This document shows positions 8,428 to 17,821 of a stretch of 18,034 nucleotides of DNA, one piece after another. Numbering within the stretch: position 1 is the first letter of the stretch; each line of letters starts with the position of its first letter. Made by a program: the position numbers and the translations under genes. Location: the NCBI GenBank assembly GCA_036940085.1, contig JALLBK010000789.1, forward strand, positions 1 to 18,034. The letters run 5' to 3'. The notes beneath the pieces were generated by a model. That model was not told the DNA's origin and ran no database searches. It saw only the letters and a list, made by a program, of their open reading frames with translations. The DNA is from Discostella pseudostelligera (lineage: Eukaryota > Bacillariophyta > Thalassiosirophyceae > Thalassiosirales > Thalassiosiraceae).

Positions 8428-9771
8428 TCACTGAAAGGAATTATCTTCATAGTCGCTACCCACTGCACTGTTGCCAGCAAGTCTCGTCATCTCTCGTGCA
8501 TAGTTGTCGTTGTCACCGCTCGGCATCATCTGACAGTCCAACAACATGGCCAGACCAAGTCGTAGCCTCTCCAAAGTATCCCTCGTTTCTAATGCCTGTA
8601 GAATTAACGACGGTGGTGATCGTCGTAGTGCGGAGCTGCCATAGGAGCCATCGTCGCTTGCGGCTAGGGATGCCCAACTATATGCCACGAGTTGAGCTTG
8701 ACGCACTCGTCGTTGACTACCACTGGAATCTTCCGATGCATTGGGAGCAGAATGGCTGTTCGCCTCAGAATGCTGTTGCAGCATCGTCTGATACGACTTT
8801 TCAAATACAATTTGTCGATGTGACATTCCCTCAAACGAAGACGATTTGCCTTCTCTTCCTACTTCATTGTCAATCATGGATTGTTGTATCGCCGTTGATG
8901 AAACTGGCTTCATTAACAGACGTTCAATATTGGATACACATTCTTCTGCAGCCTCCCAATCCTTTTCCTCCGTCATGATGATATCATCATCCATCCATTC
9001 CTCAAATATACCTTGATGAATGTCCTCTATTGCTGTTTGTTTCCCCCCATACAAGTAGGAACTATCCTCACTGGAGGACAATATACCTCTTCTGCTACCG
9101 CCATCACCATTACTTGCACTACTATCCTTATCAGCAAATCCAGATATTACCTTTCGTCGTGCACGTCCCACCGCACGAATATTCACCTCCATACTCGAAA
9201 ACCCACGATATCCCATCTTAACCTCCAGACTATCCTCCATTATTTCACAAACTACCACAATGGGCAAGAGTCCATCCTCGTCAAGTATCGAGCATCCAAT
9301 CACGCCATAGTAGTTGGTTAAGGAGTCATCAATGATATCCATATATTTGCCATGTTTGAATTGGAGCGTGGTGCTTTGGCCAGGGAGGAGAATTTGAGTG
9401 GCTGGAAAGGGGAGGAGGAGTAATGGAAGTGTTGCTGGAGACTGGGTCTCGGGTGAATTATAGGCAGTAGTATTGCTTGGACTATGTTGCTGCTGTTGTT
9501 GTAATGATGACGATGTTGTAGTTGCTTCTTGGGTGGAAATGGAAGAAAATTTCTCTCGCCACTCGGCGATTCCATACAATGATGACCAGCAATCAGCACT
9601 AAAAGGGAATTGGTATCTTGTATTCGTTGTCGTCATCGAAGGGCCACAATGATGATGATGATGATGATGACAAGAGAAAGCACCGACGATGTTCATGTCT
9701 TTCATGGGCACCCACATCACCACCACCACCACCACCACCGGCATCAAAAATTGACGATGAACCATCGTCAT
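8428..9771 (-). CDS. plastid-targeted LON substrate-binding-domain (LON-SB/LAN) protein
   Basis: The product is probably a stromal protein carrying the N-terminal recognition domain of Lon proteases without the ATPase or peptidase parts. Such stand-alone LON domains occur in plant chloroplasts and are thought to bind proteins. The start is ATG 9771-9769, because the longer frame opens on TTG; this gives 447 residues. A hydrophobic valine-rich signal (about 9-22) is followed by VGAFS at about 29-33, where A31|F32 fits the diatom ASAFAP step. A seven-His run and a Gln tract follow. The LON domain spans about 115-210: LPLLLLPFPATQILLPGQ, then YGVIGCSILDEDG and MGYRGFSSMEVNIRAVGRARRKV. The middle is low in complexity and acidic. 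The C-terminal helix, LILQALETRDTLERLRLGL, resembles the end helix of plastid LON-domain proteins. The gene diverges from the sigma factor. Domain call is firm; function is inferred. Confidence 0.8.
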   Translation of the reverse strand: MTMVHRQFLMPVVVVVVVMWVPMKDMNIVGAFSCHHHHHHHCGPSMTTTNTRYQFPFSADCWSSLYGIAEWREKFSSISTQEATTTSSSLQQQQQHSPSNTTAYNSPETQSPATLPLLLLPFPATQILLPGQSTTLQFKHGKYMDIIDDSLTNYYGVIGCSILDEDGLLPIVVVCEIMEDSLEVKMGYRGFSSMEVNIRAVGRARRKVISGFADKDSSASNGDGGSRRGILSSSEDSSYLYGGKQTAIEDIHQGIFEEWMDDDIIMTEEKDWEAAEECVSNIERLLMKPVSSTAIQQSMIDNEVGREGKSSSFEGMSHRQIVFEKSYQTMLQQHSEANSHSAPNASEDSSGSQRRVRQAQLVAYSWASLAASDDGSYGSSALRRSPPSLILQALETRDTLERLRLGLAMLLDCQMMPSGDNDNYAREMTRLAGNSAVGSDYEDNSFQ

Positions 9772-10383
9772 CACGACGGCCAGGGTCAAGAGGTCAGAGT
9801 TGATGAATTATTATAGAGGGATGAGCCTGCCATGAACCGCTGCCCTACGTCGAGAATACTCTGCCGCTACCATACCGCCGCCGCCCGCCGCCATCGTCAA
9901 ATGCTCGCTCTCCGCAAAATTTCCCCGACGCCAGACAGACAATAGCGGCTGTGCATTTCGTGTCGTATCTTTCCCCGCTAATTCACCGCAGCGTTAAGTA
10001 TCTTTCTGTATCTTTCGTACTTTCTTTGTTGCTGCCGGCATTTCAACATCCGGGCGGCAGCAAGACGACGAGTGCCAAAGATCCGAAAGAATCACCTTCA
10101 ACTTCAAGTTTGATGACGTGTAAGCATTCTTTGATGACGTCGAAGAAGAAATCATCTGGCGGGCTTCGTCGCCAACACAAGCAACAATTCCACCACAAAA
10201 ATTCTAATGGTGCATCCTTCACATCTTCATCATCATTGAATAAAATTGATCGAAGGAGCGTCCTCGTCGTTGTTATGGAGGTGATTATAGAGACAAACTC
10301 ATTCATCATCGTCTGAATCCTCCGATCATACCCAATCCATCCGAAGGCAGCAGCGGCAGCGGTGGCAGCAACAAAATTTGAAG
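9772..10383. promoter_or_regulatory. shared divergent promoter of the LON-domain and sigma factor genes
   Basis: These 612 bp separate two divergent ATG codons. I see no gene here that I can support. An open frame at 9951-10316 has a hydrophobic start but no recognisable domain, and it is interleaved with a minus-strand frame of similar length. Runs of pyrimidine and CCG-rich sequence occur near 9855-9900. Both flanking proteins carry plastid presequences, so co-regulation is plausible. Confidence 0.45.
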
Positions 10384-12927
10384 ATGACACAATACCCCAC
10401 CTTCTCCACTTGGACCGTCTTGGTCGCGTCAATCACAATGTTGGGAAATAATCATTGTGCCTGGTCGCTCCAATCATCGTTGGCAATGCCATCATCGCCA
10501 TTGTCACACTCTTCATCATCATATTCATTATTGGCATTGGGGACTACCCCACATGCCTGGCATTGCCATTTCCAGCGGCATCGTCATCGGCGTCGATCAT
10601 TTAGTATGAACATGTGCAGCAGCAGAAGCGGTAGAAGCGCAACAACATCTTCACCATTAGCAGCAGCATTGTCAGGTGAATTGTTTGATGAAGATTATGA
10701 TGATCAACGACGCATATTACTCCCACCACGTCGGGTCAAAATACGGGCTAGGGCTGCAGCTTCTACCTCAACCACAACAACAACAACAACNACTCCCACC
10801 ACGTCGGGTCAAAATACGGGCTAGGGCTGCAGCTTCTACCTCAACCACAACAACAACAACAACTTCTTCCACAACAAAATCAAAAACAGCAGCAGATGCG
10901 ACGGTTCCTGATAAGAAGAAGAAGAAGAAGAATGGACTCATTGATAATTTTTCACCTTCGTCATGCATTCTCAACAATAATTCCAACCAACGTAATAAAA
11001 ATCAATTTCTAACACCACCACCTCCCCCTCCCCGAATCAAAAGTGGTGCACTCTACCAACATCAAGAGATGTTAGATCATACTCTCTTATCTCGCGAGGA
11101 AGAATTAGTATTGGGACGACAGGTAGTGCGGGCACGAATAGTACGTGAAAAGATGGAGGAATTGTTTGTGAGAAAGGAGGAGGAGAAGAGATTACGACGA
11201 GAACGATTGCAAGATGAATTTGAGGATATGGATGAGAATATTGACGGGGAGGAGGAGGGGAACGCTAATTTAGATTACGACTTTTTGTCATATGAATTGG
11301 AATATCTGTCCGTGTATGGCTATCGTCGGAACAAGGAAATGATGACAACCGCCGCCGCCGTCACCGAGGAGGAAATGGAGGAGGATGCAGATAAATTTGC
11401 GTTGGGGGGGTATGATTTAGACGATGATTTATTATTTGAACATTCCATGCATCGCTCGCAACATTATTCCCAATTGCGTCGTGATGGTGCGGGTGGTAGT
11501 TCTGTCGGTAGGGGCGGCAGCGGTAGTAGTCGTACTGTCGGTAGGGGAATTGAGGAGGAGGAAAGTTATCGTGATGAAATTGACGGGACGAAGCGTCGTC
11601 GACGACGATTTGGACCAAAACGAACGGGTTATCGCAATGGCAGCACCTCCTCGACCAATCGCAATTCGTACAGTTCCTTACTACATTTTCCATTGCATAA
11701 ACTGGATGACACTGATGTACGGACGCTGCTCGACTCGGTCGGCGACATGATGGATGCAGCAGTCGTCGTAGAACCGGGGATACACGGAGGAGACGGAGAA
11801 TATAAGAATGAGAGAGTTGTCCTGGTGAACATATTGTTGGAGGGAGCATACGCTCGCGAAACATTAATGCGGAGAAATGTCAAATTGGTAATGTCGATTG
11901 CCAAGAATTGGATGAGGAATAGCTTTACTACCGCCAATGCCAATAATATTCCTGGCGACAGTGGGGGCGGCGGGGGTGGGGGTAGTGGTGGATCGGGGAA
12001 AAGAAGTGACAAATCCTCCAAACGATACCTGTCACAAATGTACGAGGGATCATGGGATAAACCAAGCCTCGACGAGGCCGTCCAAGAGGGGATGCTCGGT
12101 CTAGCACGTGCCGTGGACAAGTTCGATCCGGAACGTGGACTACGCTTCTCAACCTATGCCACGCATTGGGTAACCAGTTATGTCCGTGTCTGTTTCCAAC
12201 GCGCCGTGACAGGATGCTTGCGCGTACCATCGCAATTGCATGATATTCGTGCGGCGTACAATCAAATTGTGAAGGATCATTTGCATTTGGGATCAACTCC
12301 ACCGGCGCAGGAGAGTATTGCGCAGCAATTGAACATTTCTGCACAACGACTACATATTGCAATTCGAGCTACGGGAACATTGTTGAGTGTGGATGCACCG
12401 GTTACGAGTGGTGGGAGTAGTGGGAGTTATAAGGGGAGTATGGCGGGTGGGGATGGTAGGAATAGTCAAGAGTTGCTGCTTTTGGACACGTTGAAATGGT
12501 GAGTGCCCTAGCCTGAGAACTAACCGACCGTGGCCAAAATGCACCCTCTGCACTTTGTTTCCAGCCTCTACTCATCGAACGCTTTTTGTCCCTACCTCCA
12601 TTTGCTCTCCATCACTCCAATAGCGCCGAGCCAAGGCCAGATGATCAGGTTGAAATATCCTTCCTACGACAATGTCTTGAAAATGCCATGGCCACAGAGC
12701 TGACACCCTACGAACGCGACATCTTACGATTACGACTAGGTCTCGACAGTGGCGAGGGTAAGACAGTGCGTGAAATTGTGGAATTATCGGGCAATATCGT
12801 CTCCATGGCTGACGTGCGGAGTGCTGAACGACGAGCATTTAAGAAGTTACGTAGTCCATCGAGTGTACACACGCATAATCTGTTGGCGTACTTGGATTTG
12901 GCTTCGATCCAAGGTGGAGGAGGCTGA
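10384..12927 (+). CDS. plastid RNA polymerase sigma-70 factor, nucleus-encoded, two exons, frame broken by an assembly join
   Basis: The product should direct the plastid-encoded bacterial-type RNA polymerase to promoters. With the duplicated 73 bases at 10719-10791 discounted, one frame runs from ATG 10384 to 12498, then 12624-12927, about 781 residues. The presequence has a hydrophobic core and CAWS, where A26|W27 fits the diatom plastid motif. Region 1.2 is at about 206-238 (LLSREEELVLGRQVV). A long charged spacer with Lys, Glu and Arg tracts follows. Region 2 starts near 465 (RRNVKLVMSIAKNW), is interrupted by a Gly/Ser-rich insert at about 489-533, then resumes with LDEAVQEGMLGLARAVDKF and FSTYATHW. 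Region 3 is at about 593-645. Region 4 is at about 690-757 (LTPYERDILRLRLGLD...RSAERRAFKKLR). Residues expected to read the -10 element differ from bacterial sigma. Family certain; plastid location strongly inferred. Confidence 0.88.
10719..10863. repeat. exact 72-bp duplication around a single N (assembly join)
   Basis: Bases 10719-10790 and 10792-10863 are identical and separated by one N at 10791. The unit starts ACTCCCACCACGTC and ends in a CAA/AAC run. The 73-base offset shifts the sigma factor frame by one. Removing one unit plus the N restores a single open frame, which points to two contig ends that overlapped but were not merged. Confidence 0.92.
12499..12623 (+). other. spliceosomal intron (125 nt) in the sigma factor gene
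   Basis: The donor is TTGAAATG|GTGAGT and the acceptor CTCCAATAG|CGCCGAG. Splicing creates a Cys codon across the junction and joins LLLLDTLK to CAEPRPDDQV, just ahead of region 4. The alternative AG at 12563-12564 (TTTCCAG) puts the next exon in the wrong frame and meets a stop. Confidence 0.85.
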
Positions 12928-13166
12928 AATCTGTAGCATTCGTGTGAGATTTGGCTTCAAAATTTGTCTGAGACTGAACAAGCGAAATGAATTAGCCGAC
13001 GAAAAGGCAAAAGCAGATTCGTCCGCAGCGTGGTGTGCAGCCATCTGTGTTATCCGACCATGCATATGCAAAACTTGAATCACATTGGTTTGTCGATCTG
13101 GTTGGGACACTACTGCTTTGCCTATTTTCATTGTTTAGTCAATATGCCGTGAATGTAAGAATGTCG

Positions 13167-13322
13167 GGGACGTTGAAAGTGGGCAATATCTGATAGGGTG
13201 GCCTGCCAATATTATCTTCGATCGTTAATTCAAACGGACCAATGATGGGTTAGAACACTATTCCAGAATTTCAGGGACGTTGAGAGTGGGCAATATCTGA
13301 GGGGGTGGCCTGACAATATTAT
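13167..13322. repeat. 49-bp direct repeat, two copies
   Basis: Copies at 13167-13215 and 13274-13322 both begin GGGACGTTGA and end CAATATTAT. They differ at about 4 of 49 positions by eye. Their starts are 107 bp apart. Confidence 0.8.
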
Positions 13323-13368
13323 TAAGGTATGAGAAAAGCGGCAAAAGTCGTCAACGGTAGCTATTCTA

Positions 13369-14071
13369 CTAAGGACATGTCTTCGAATACCGCTACATAT
13401 TTATCATGATGCAATGGATATGTACTCAAATAGTGATTAGAGTGTATCTACCCGACCCATTGGTGATTGGATTGTGGACCCTAAGCACCTTAGATGCAAG
13501 GACTTCAGTCGGATCATATGAGTTTGATTGTGGTCTGACAATATCAGTATGGAGAAGGACAACGACACCGCATTGCAAAAGTCGTCAACTGTAATCATAC
13601 TACTAAAGTACATGCTTCAATTACCGCTACTCATACGACATAATGTAGTGAAGATTCCCTGTTCTTTAATCCTCACAAGACATCTTGATATTTACATCAA
13701 ACAGGAGACATCGAGCCAGATTATACATAGCTGATAATCCGTGAGTATCTCTGCCGATCCATATAATGGCTTACTAAGAATTACAGTTACACTATAACAC
13801 CCGTATTCAATGCTGTCCTCAAACTCAGATGAGTCGANCGGATGGGAATAAGTTGGTTCTCAAGCAGCACTATTCAAAAATATAAATGGGAAAATTTTCA
13901 TAGATAATCATTCCATCATTTCAGCCCATTTCACACTCTCAATTCGTTAGGAAAGACGATGGGGTACAGATATTCGCTTGCCAGTGGATTTGCATATGTG
14001 ATTTGGCAAACTAAGGGCATGTCTTCAAATACCGCCAATTATTTATCATGTTGTATTGGATATGCACTCAA
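13369..14071. repeat. 61-bp dispersed repeat, two clear copies and one weak copy
   Basis: Copies at 13369-13429 and 14011-14071 match at about 52 of 61 positions (CTAAGG.CATGTCTTC at one end, TGGATATG.ACTCAA at the other). A weaker, partial copy starts at 13603. The last copy overlaps the 3' end of the LRR pseudogene, so the repeats may be leftover 3' ends of the same gene family. Confidence 0.65.
13839..13839. other. single N in intergenic repeats
   Basis: An isolated N lies in GAGTCGANCGGATGG. No duplicated flank was seen here, so the size of any missing sequence cannot be judged. Confidence 0.6.
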
Positions 14072-15571
14072 CTTCCGCTTCTTTGCCCCCTCAATTCTCG
14101 GATCGTTGGTTATATCGAACAATGTTGGGATATAATGGCATGAGGCAAGACAGTCTCCTGCATCAGCGCAAATACGGACATATCTGCGTGCTCATCAAAT
14201 AAATGATGTTTCAGAATCTTTTGACGGGCCACTTCTGCTTTGTTTGGATTGATATTCATTGACAACAAAGATTCAATGCCGCTCCAAACTTCATCCAGCC
14301 AGTCCTCGGTGTTTTCAAAGTCATCCAACTCGAGTGAGAAAAGTGTGTGATTCGATGAGCAAATGCTATCAATGCTCGACTTGTCACAGAGAGCACGAGA
14401 AAGTACTCTCCAATCCTCCTCAGTGAGTTCCTCAAAGTTGATCCAATTGTCCCGTAGATCCATGTTCTCTACAGAGACTTCACAATTCAATAGAGCATTG
14501 AAGATTGTCATCAATCCTCGCGATGTGGTTTGATTAGACTCCAATGACAGCCTTTTAAGAGACGTATTTTCTTCCAAAGCATTCATTATCGTGGCAACCC
14601 CTTCATCATCAATACTGCAGCCTAAAAGATCGAGTTCCTTCAGTGATGAATCAGGATTTCTCATGCATGTAAAGAATACTCGCCAACCGTCATTTGTGAT
14701 GGATTCGTTGCTGTCAAGTGCGAGATATTGGACAGACTTGTTGACTGCCAACGCTTCTCCCAGGTAGGTAACACCTTCGTCATCAAGATTCATGTGGCCA
14801 AGCCATAAAGTTACTATTTTGCATATGGGATGGAATAAAATGGCAGAGAGAGCACCCCAGCCTGTTGAAGTTACTTCAGGGTTTCTCCGAAAATCGAGTG
14901 ACCTCAAAATCTTACTCCTCATCAAACTAATGCTAAGGATAACGATGGTATCATCATCAAGATACGTATGGACGAGTTCAAGTTTGCGAATATTCGATTC
15001 AGGATTTCGGAGCAAATTGGATAACGACATGCACCCCTGACTTCCAATAAAACTGTCACCAACGCAAATCTCCGACAGATTATTGTATTCAGTCAACGAC
15101 GTAAAAATCTGGTCAAAGCCATCCGCAGCAAGAACATTTTGTAGATAGATACGTTCTAATCGCTTATTCTTGCAATTCGACAGAGCCAGCGCCAATGAGC
15201 TCAGCATGGATGGTGAACCCCAATGCAGTTCAATGTTGGTGAGATTGCTGTTGCTCGACGAAGGGAGTGAGCACGTGGAAAATATCCAGCTTCAGCATAT
15301 AACTGTACCTGGGATCTTGTTCATGCTCATCTAATGGTTTCAAAAGAACTGTCAATGACTGAATGGAACGATTGCGTGGAAGATGTTGTAGCAATTCACC
15401 AAGCCAAGTACCATCACTCTCGCCAGAGATTATTGTAATTTGAAGATTCCGCAACGATTTGCTGTCACCGATGACCCTACCAGCTTGTTTGATCCAATTG
15501 ATTTCTCTAACAATCAATCCAGCAACGCTGGGATCGTTATGCTCAACCATTCCCAGATTGTATTCATCTAA
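14039..15571 (-). pseudogene. LRR pseudogene, inverted paralogue of the gene at 278-2110
   Basis: Nearly the whole length aligns with the first LRR gene: WIKQ, DSKSLR, WLGELLQH, NRSIQSLT, FHVLTPFVE, MLSSLALALS, WGALSAILFHP, LGEALAVNKSV, SLKELDLLGCSIDD, SNHTLFSLELDDFE and NPNKAEVARQKIL. Two lesions break it. Near 15245-15256 a 2-base loss relative to the first gene (GAGCACAACAGC becomes GAGCAACAGC) ends the first frame. Near 14128-14140 a net loss of 61 bases removes the WIGR segment and shifts the frame. The old frame still reads IPTLFDITNDP and GAKKRK beyond that point. The acidic N-terminus of the first gene has no counterpart. The 90-nt intron of the first gene is absent. An internal 365-codon frame (15207-14110) stays open, so the damage may be recent. 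Confidence 0.82.
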
Positions 15572-16090
15572 TTATGTTAGATCCAGAGACAACATGACCA
15601 CGACGAACTTGTGAACTGAAACAACCGTCACCAACTCGTCGCTGCCACCCAAGCGCTGACTGATATCGTACCTTCTGCCCCTTTTGACAAATTAGATGAG
15701 TTAGAGGGTGGGGCTGCGAGCACAGGATGGAAAGAGCCAGTGGTACCATAGGTGAGTTCCGTCGTCGTCGTCGGATAATCGCGATGGCCATGGGCATGGG
15801 GGCTGGTTCAAGATGTAAAGTGGTCGTTCGATGAGGATTGGTGTTGGTTGGTGATTGGTGATGGTGAGTCTTCCTGTTGAAGTTGGCGGGAGTATCTCCA
15901 CGTGGAAGGACACGACTCCTCCCACCTTCCACGTCGGCGGTCTTAACCGCCTCGATTCTCGATTCGAGAGACTCAAGAGGAAGGAAGATGATGAATTCAC
16001 TTCATCGACAATAAAGATCGCCTATTATTGGATATTCTTAGTCTAGAGTACTGCCATGCTGCTCATGCTTTTCCAATCACTCCCATCCTA
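15572..16090. other. intergenic region between the LRR pseudogene and the VOC gene
   Basis: I see no gene I can support. Open frames at 15564-15932 (-) and 15855-16046 (+) overlap each other and show no family signal. The interval contains a G-box-bearing inverted repeat at 15900-15934 and a GGCGGGAG at about 15884-15891. Confidence 0.45.
15900..15934. repeat. perfect 10-bp inverted repeat containing a G-box
   Basis: ACGTGGAAGG at 15900-15909 is the reverse complement of CCTTCCACGT at 15925-15934, with a 15-base spacer. The left arm overlaps the palindrome CACGTG (15899-15904), the core of bHLH and bZIP sites. It could be a transcription-factor site or a cruciform. Confidence 0.55.
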
Positions 16091-17821
16091 TCACAATGAA
16101 GTAACAATTGAAGTCCTCTTAATCTCCTTCTCCAAAGAATCCTGAGATATGAAAGATATTGGAACAGATGATGGATCCAGCAAACGTGGTGTCCTATCCG
16201 CTCTGTCATCACTACTACTACTGCTGCTACCCCCACCATCATCATTTGAAGGTGTATACACCACATTCAAAGAGAGAAGTGTACGATTGGGCACTACTGG
16301 CTTCTTCCGATTCTTATTCTGCAAGAGTAGTATCCCCATACAGTTCGGCGATGGTCCAATATATACCGATTTGGGTGGTTGAGGAGGTTCGAATTGCCCC
16401 TGTCCTTGATTGAGACGCGCGTAGGGATATTCCTATTATTGGACATTGTATGGTTTCATCCAAAGAGTGATACCAGATTTCCATCACAGTCACATGATCA
16501 TGATGATGATTGATGTTCGATGTAACAAAGGGATCAGTGAGAGAGTCAAAGCAAGCGTGCAACAATGATGTATTCATGAGCAGCAATCATACGAACATGC
16601 AACATCGTGGTAGTAAGTAGCACACCTCTTCACACATCGTCATCATCGGCATACGAACTCATTCTTATCACAAACAAACATATACACTCACTCACCTGTC
16701 GAACAAACCCCAACCTCTCATAATAAAACTCCTCACTCTTCTTCACATCGGCACAATTCACTGCTACGAACATAATTGGATCGGGTCGTATTCCCACAAT
16801 AGACCGAACAGGTAAACCACATGGACTAATGACATTGACCCATCCGTACGCATCGAGGATGTTGCCATAATGTTTGACCATTTGACTAATGCGGTAGGCA
16901 GGTACGCCTAGTTGGAGATAGGCGATATTGTCTCCCGTGGGTGGGGCGTTGTTGAATTCTCCAGGTGAGCGTTGGTAGTATTGAGGTTGAGATGATGGTG
17001 TTATTGTTTCGGATGATGATTGTGAGGAAGATGCAAGAAGTTGTTGCTGGGGATCGTATCGGACATGAATGGAGGCATGTCCTCCATATTGAGAAAAGGA
17101 TGATACGGGCAGTGTGAATGTGGATGGGATGGAGAGCGTTTCGGGACCAAATCCTAGCCATGCCTCTTGGACCATATTGTTGCTGTTGCTGTTGCTGTTG
17201 CCATCCNGCAGCCGCAGCCGCAACAGGTGTATGCCGTTCCCTCAACACCTTCATCCCCTCAAATGCACCCCCGGTAAAGAATGCAATTGTGTCATCAAAT
17301 TGTGATTTGTCGATAGCATTGATAGTAATGGATTGTAGTATTGCATTGGTGTCGCTATATTCAGGTAGGGATCCGACGGCAGCGTTGGCTGTGTTGGGAA
17401 ATAGGAATGACGACATGCAGGTTGTTGAAATAGCGGTGGAGGCAGCGGCGATGGCTGTGGCAGTCATTGTCGAGAGAACATTTCGTCGACGATACTGCTG
17501 CTGGCTTGTAACGCCGTTGTTGATATTGGAGGATTTTGTAGCATGATCGCGGATATTATCTGCATCGCCATCATCGTTGTATCCGTTGTCGGTGGTAGAG
17601 CAGCTGTTGGTTTGCAGTAATAATTTGTGTTGGTGCAGATGATGATGGTGATGGCGATGGCGAAAGTGCTGACGCTGCTCCTGAACAAGCGAGTGACGAC
17701 GATGATGAAATAATTTTGAATGAGAGTAGGATGATGCTTCGTGTAAACAATGGAGGGCGATGAGGAGGAATGGAAAGAGCCTTGCCATAGCGGCGGTAGT
17801 AGGAGCCGCGGCGGCCGTCAT
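16091..17821 (-). CDS. VOC (glyoxalase-like) protein with thylakoid-lumen presequence, two exons, frame broken by an N
   Basis: The product belongs to the vicinal-oxygen-chelate fold (glyoxalase I, dioxygenase and bleomycin-resistance relatives); its substrate is unknown. The start is ATG 17821-17819 in the context GTCACCATGA, because the longer frame opens on TTG. Exons 17821-16696 and 16432-16091 give about 488 residues once the N at 17207 is skipped. Targeting appears to have three steps: a signal peptide (MARLFPFLLIALHCL, from residue 12), a His/Arg-rich transit region, then RRRNVL at 111-116, a hydrophobic stretch and ANA|A at about 147. That last part is a twin-arginine thylakoid signal. 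The first VOC half covers about 160-255 (ILQSITINAIDK...GGHASIHVRYD). The second starts near 298 and includes MFVAVNCADVKKSEEFYYERLGF, then LLSLNVVYTP. The tail is Ser/Asp-rich. E2F-like sites lie upstream. Fold fairly sure; location inferred. Confidence 0.78.
16433..16695 (-). other. spliceosomal intron (263 nt) in the VOC gene
   Basis: On the minus strand the donor is CGACAG|GTGAGT and the acceptor CAATAATAG|GAATATC, in phase 0. Splicing joins GFVRQ to EYPYAR inside the second VOC half. The downstream frame is closed directly upstream by TAA TAG at the acceptor, and the upstream frame ends soon after the donor. It is longer than the other introns in the window. Confidence 0.78.
17207..17207. 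other. single N that breaks the VOC reading frame
   Basis: On the minus strand the frame upstream reads TPVAAAA and the frame downstream reads DGNSNSNS. Dropping the N gives GCT GCG GAT GGC and restores one frame through the first VOC half. The N therefore most likely stands for no base at all. Confidence 0.8.

Larger units (their letters stand above)
12928..14038. other. 1.1-kb AT-rich intergenic region of diverged repeats, with one N
   Basis: No gene could be supported. The region holds a 49-bp near-identical pair, a more diverged 61-bp element in two good copies and one poor one, and a 15-base exact repeat (GCAAAAGTCGTCAAC at 13341-13355 and 13575-13589). An N at 13839 marks another join. 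The stretch looks like decayed duplicated sequence, possibly 3' ends of LRR genes. Confidence 0.5.

Noticed and set aside
8406..8978. 190-codon open frame on the + strand
   Set aside because: It is antisense to the LON-domain gene and shows no family signal.
9610..9816. His-rich + strand frames near the LON start, looking like metal-binding peptides
   Set aside because: They arise from ATG/CAC trinucleotide tracts antisense to the LON presequence.
9951..10432. Open frames on both strands in the LON/sigma promoter region
   Set aside because: They overlap each other, are low in complexity and have no recognisable domain. Divergent promoter and 5' untranslated sequence explain the interval better.
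11361..12120. Long minus-strand frames inside the sigma gene
   Set aside because: They are shadows of a coding region biased in codon use; no domain is seen.
13141..14071. CRISPR-like array in the repeat region
   Set aside because: Repeats are few, diverged and irregularly spaced, and the setting is eukaryotic.
15564..15932. 122-codon minus-strand frame between the LRR pseudogene and the VOC gene
   Set aside because: It is His/Pro/Arg-rich, with no domain and overlapping frames on both strands.
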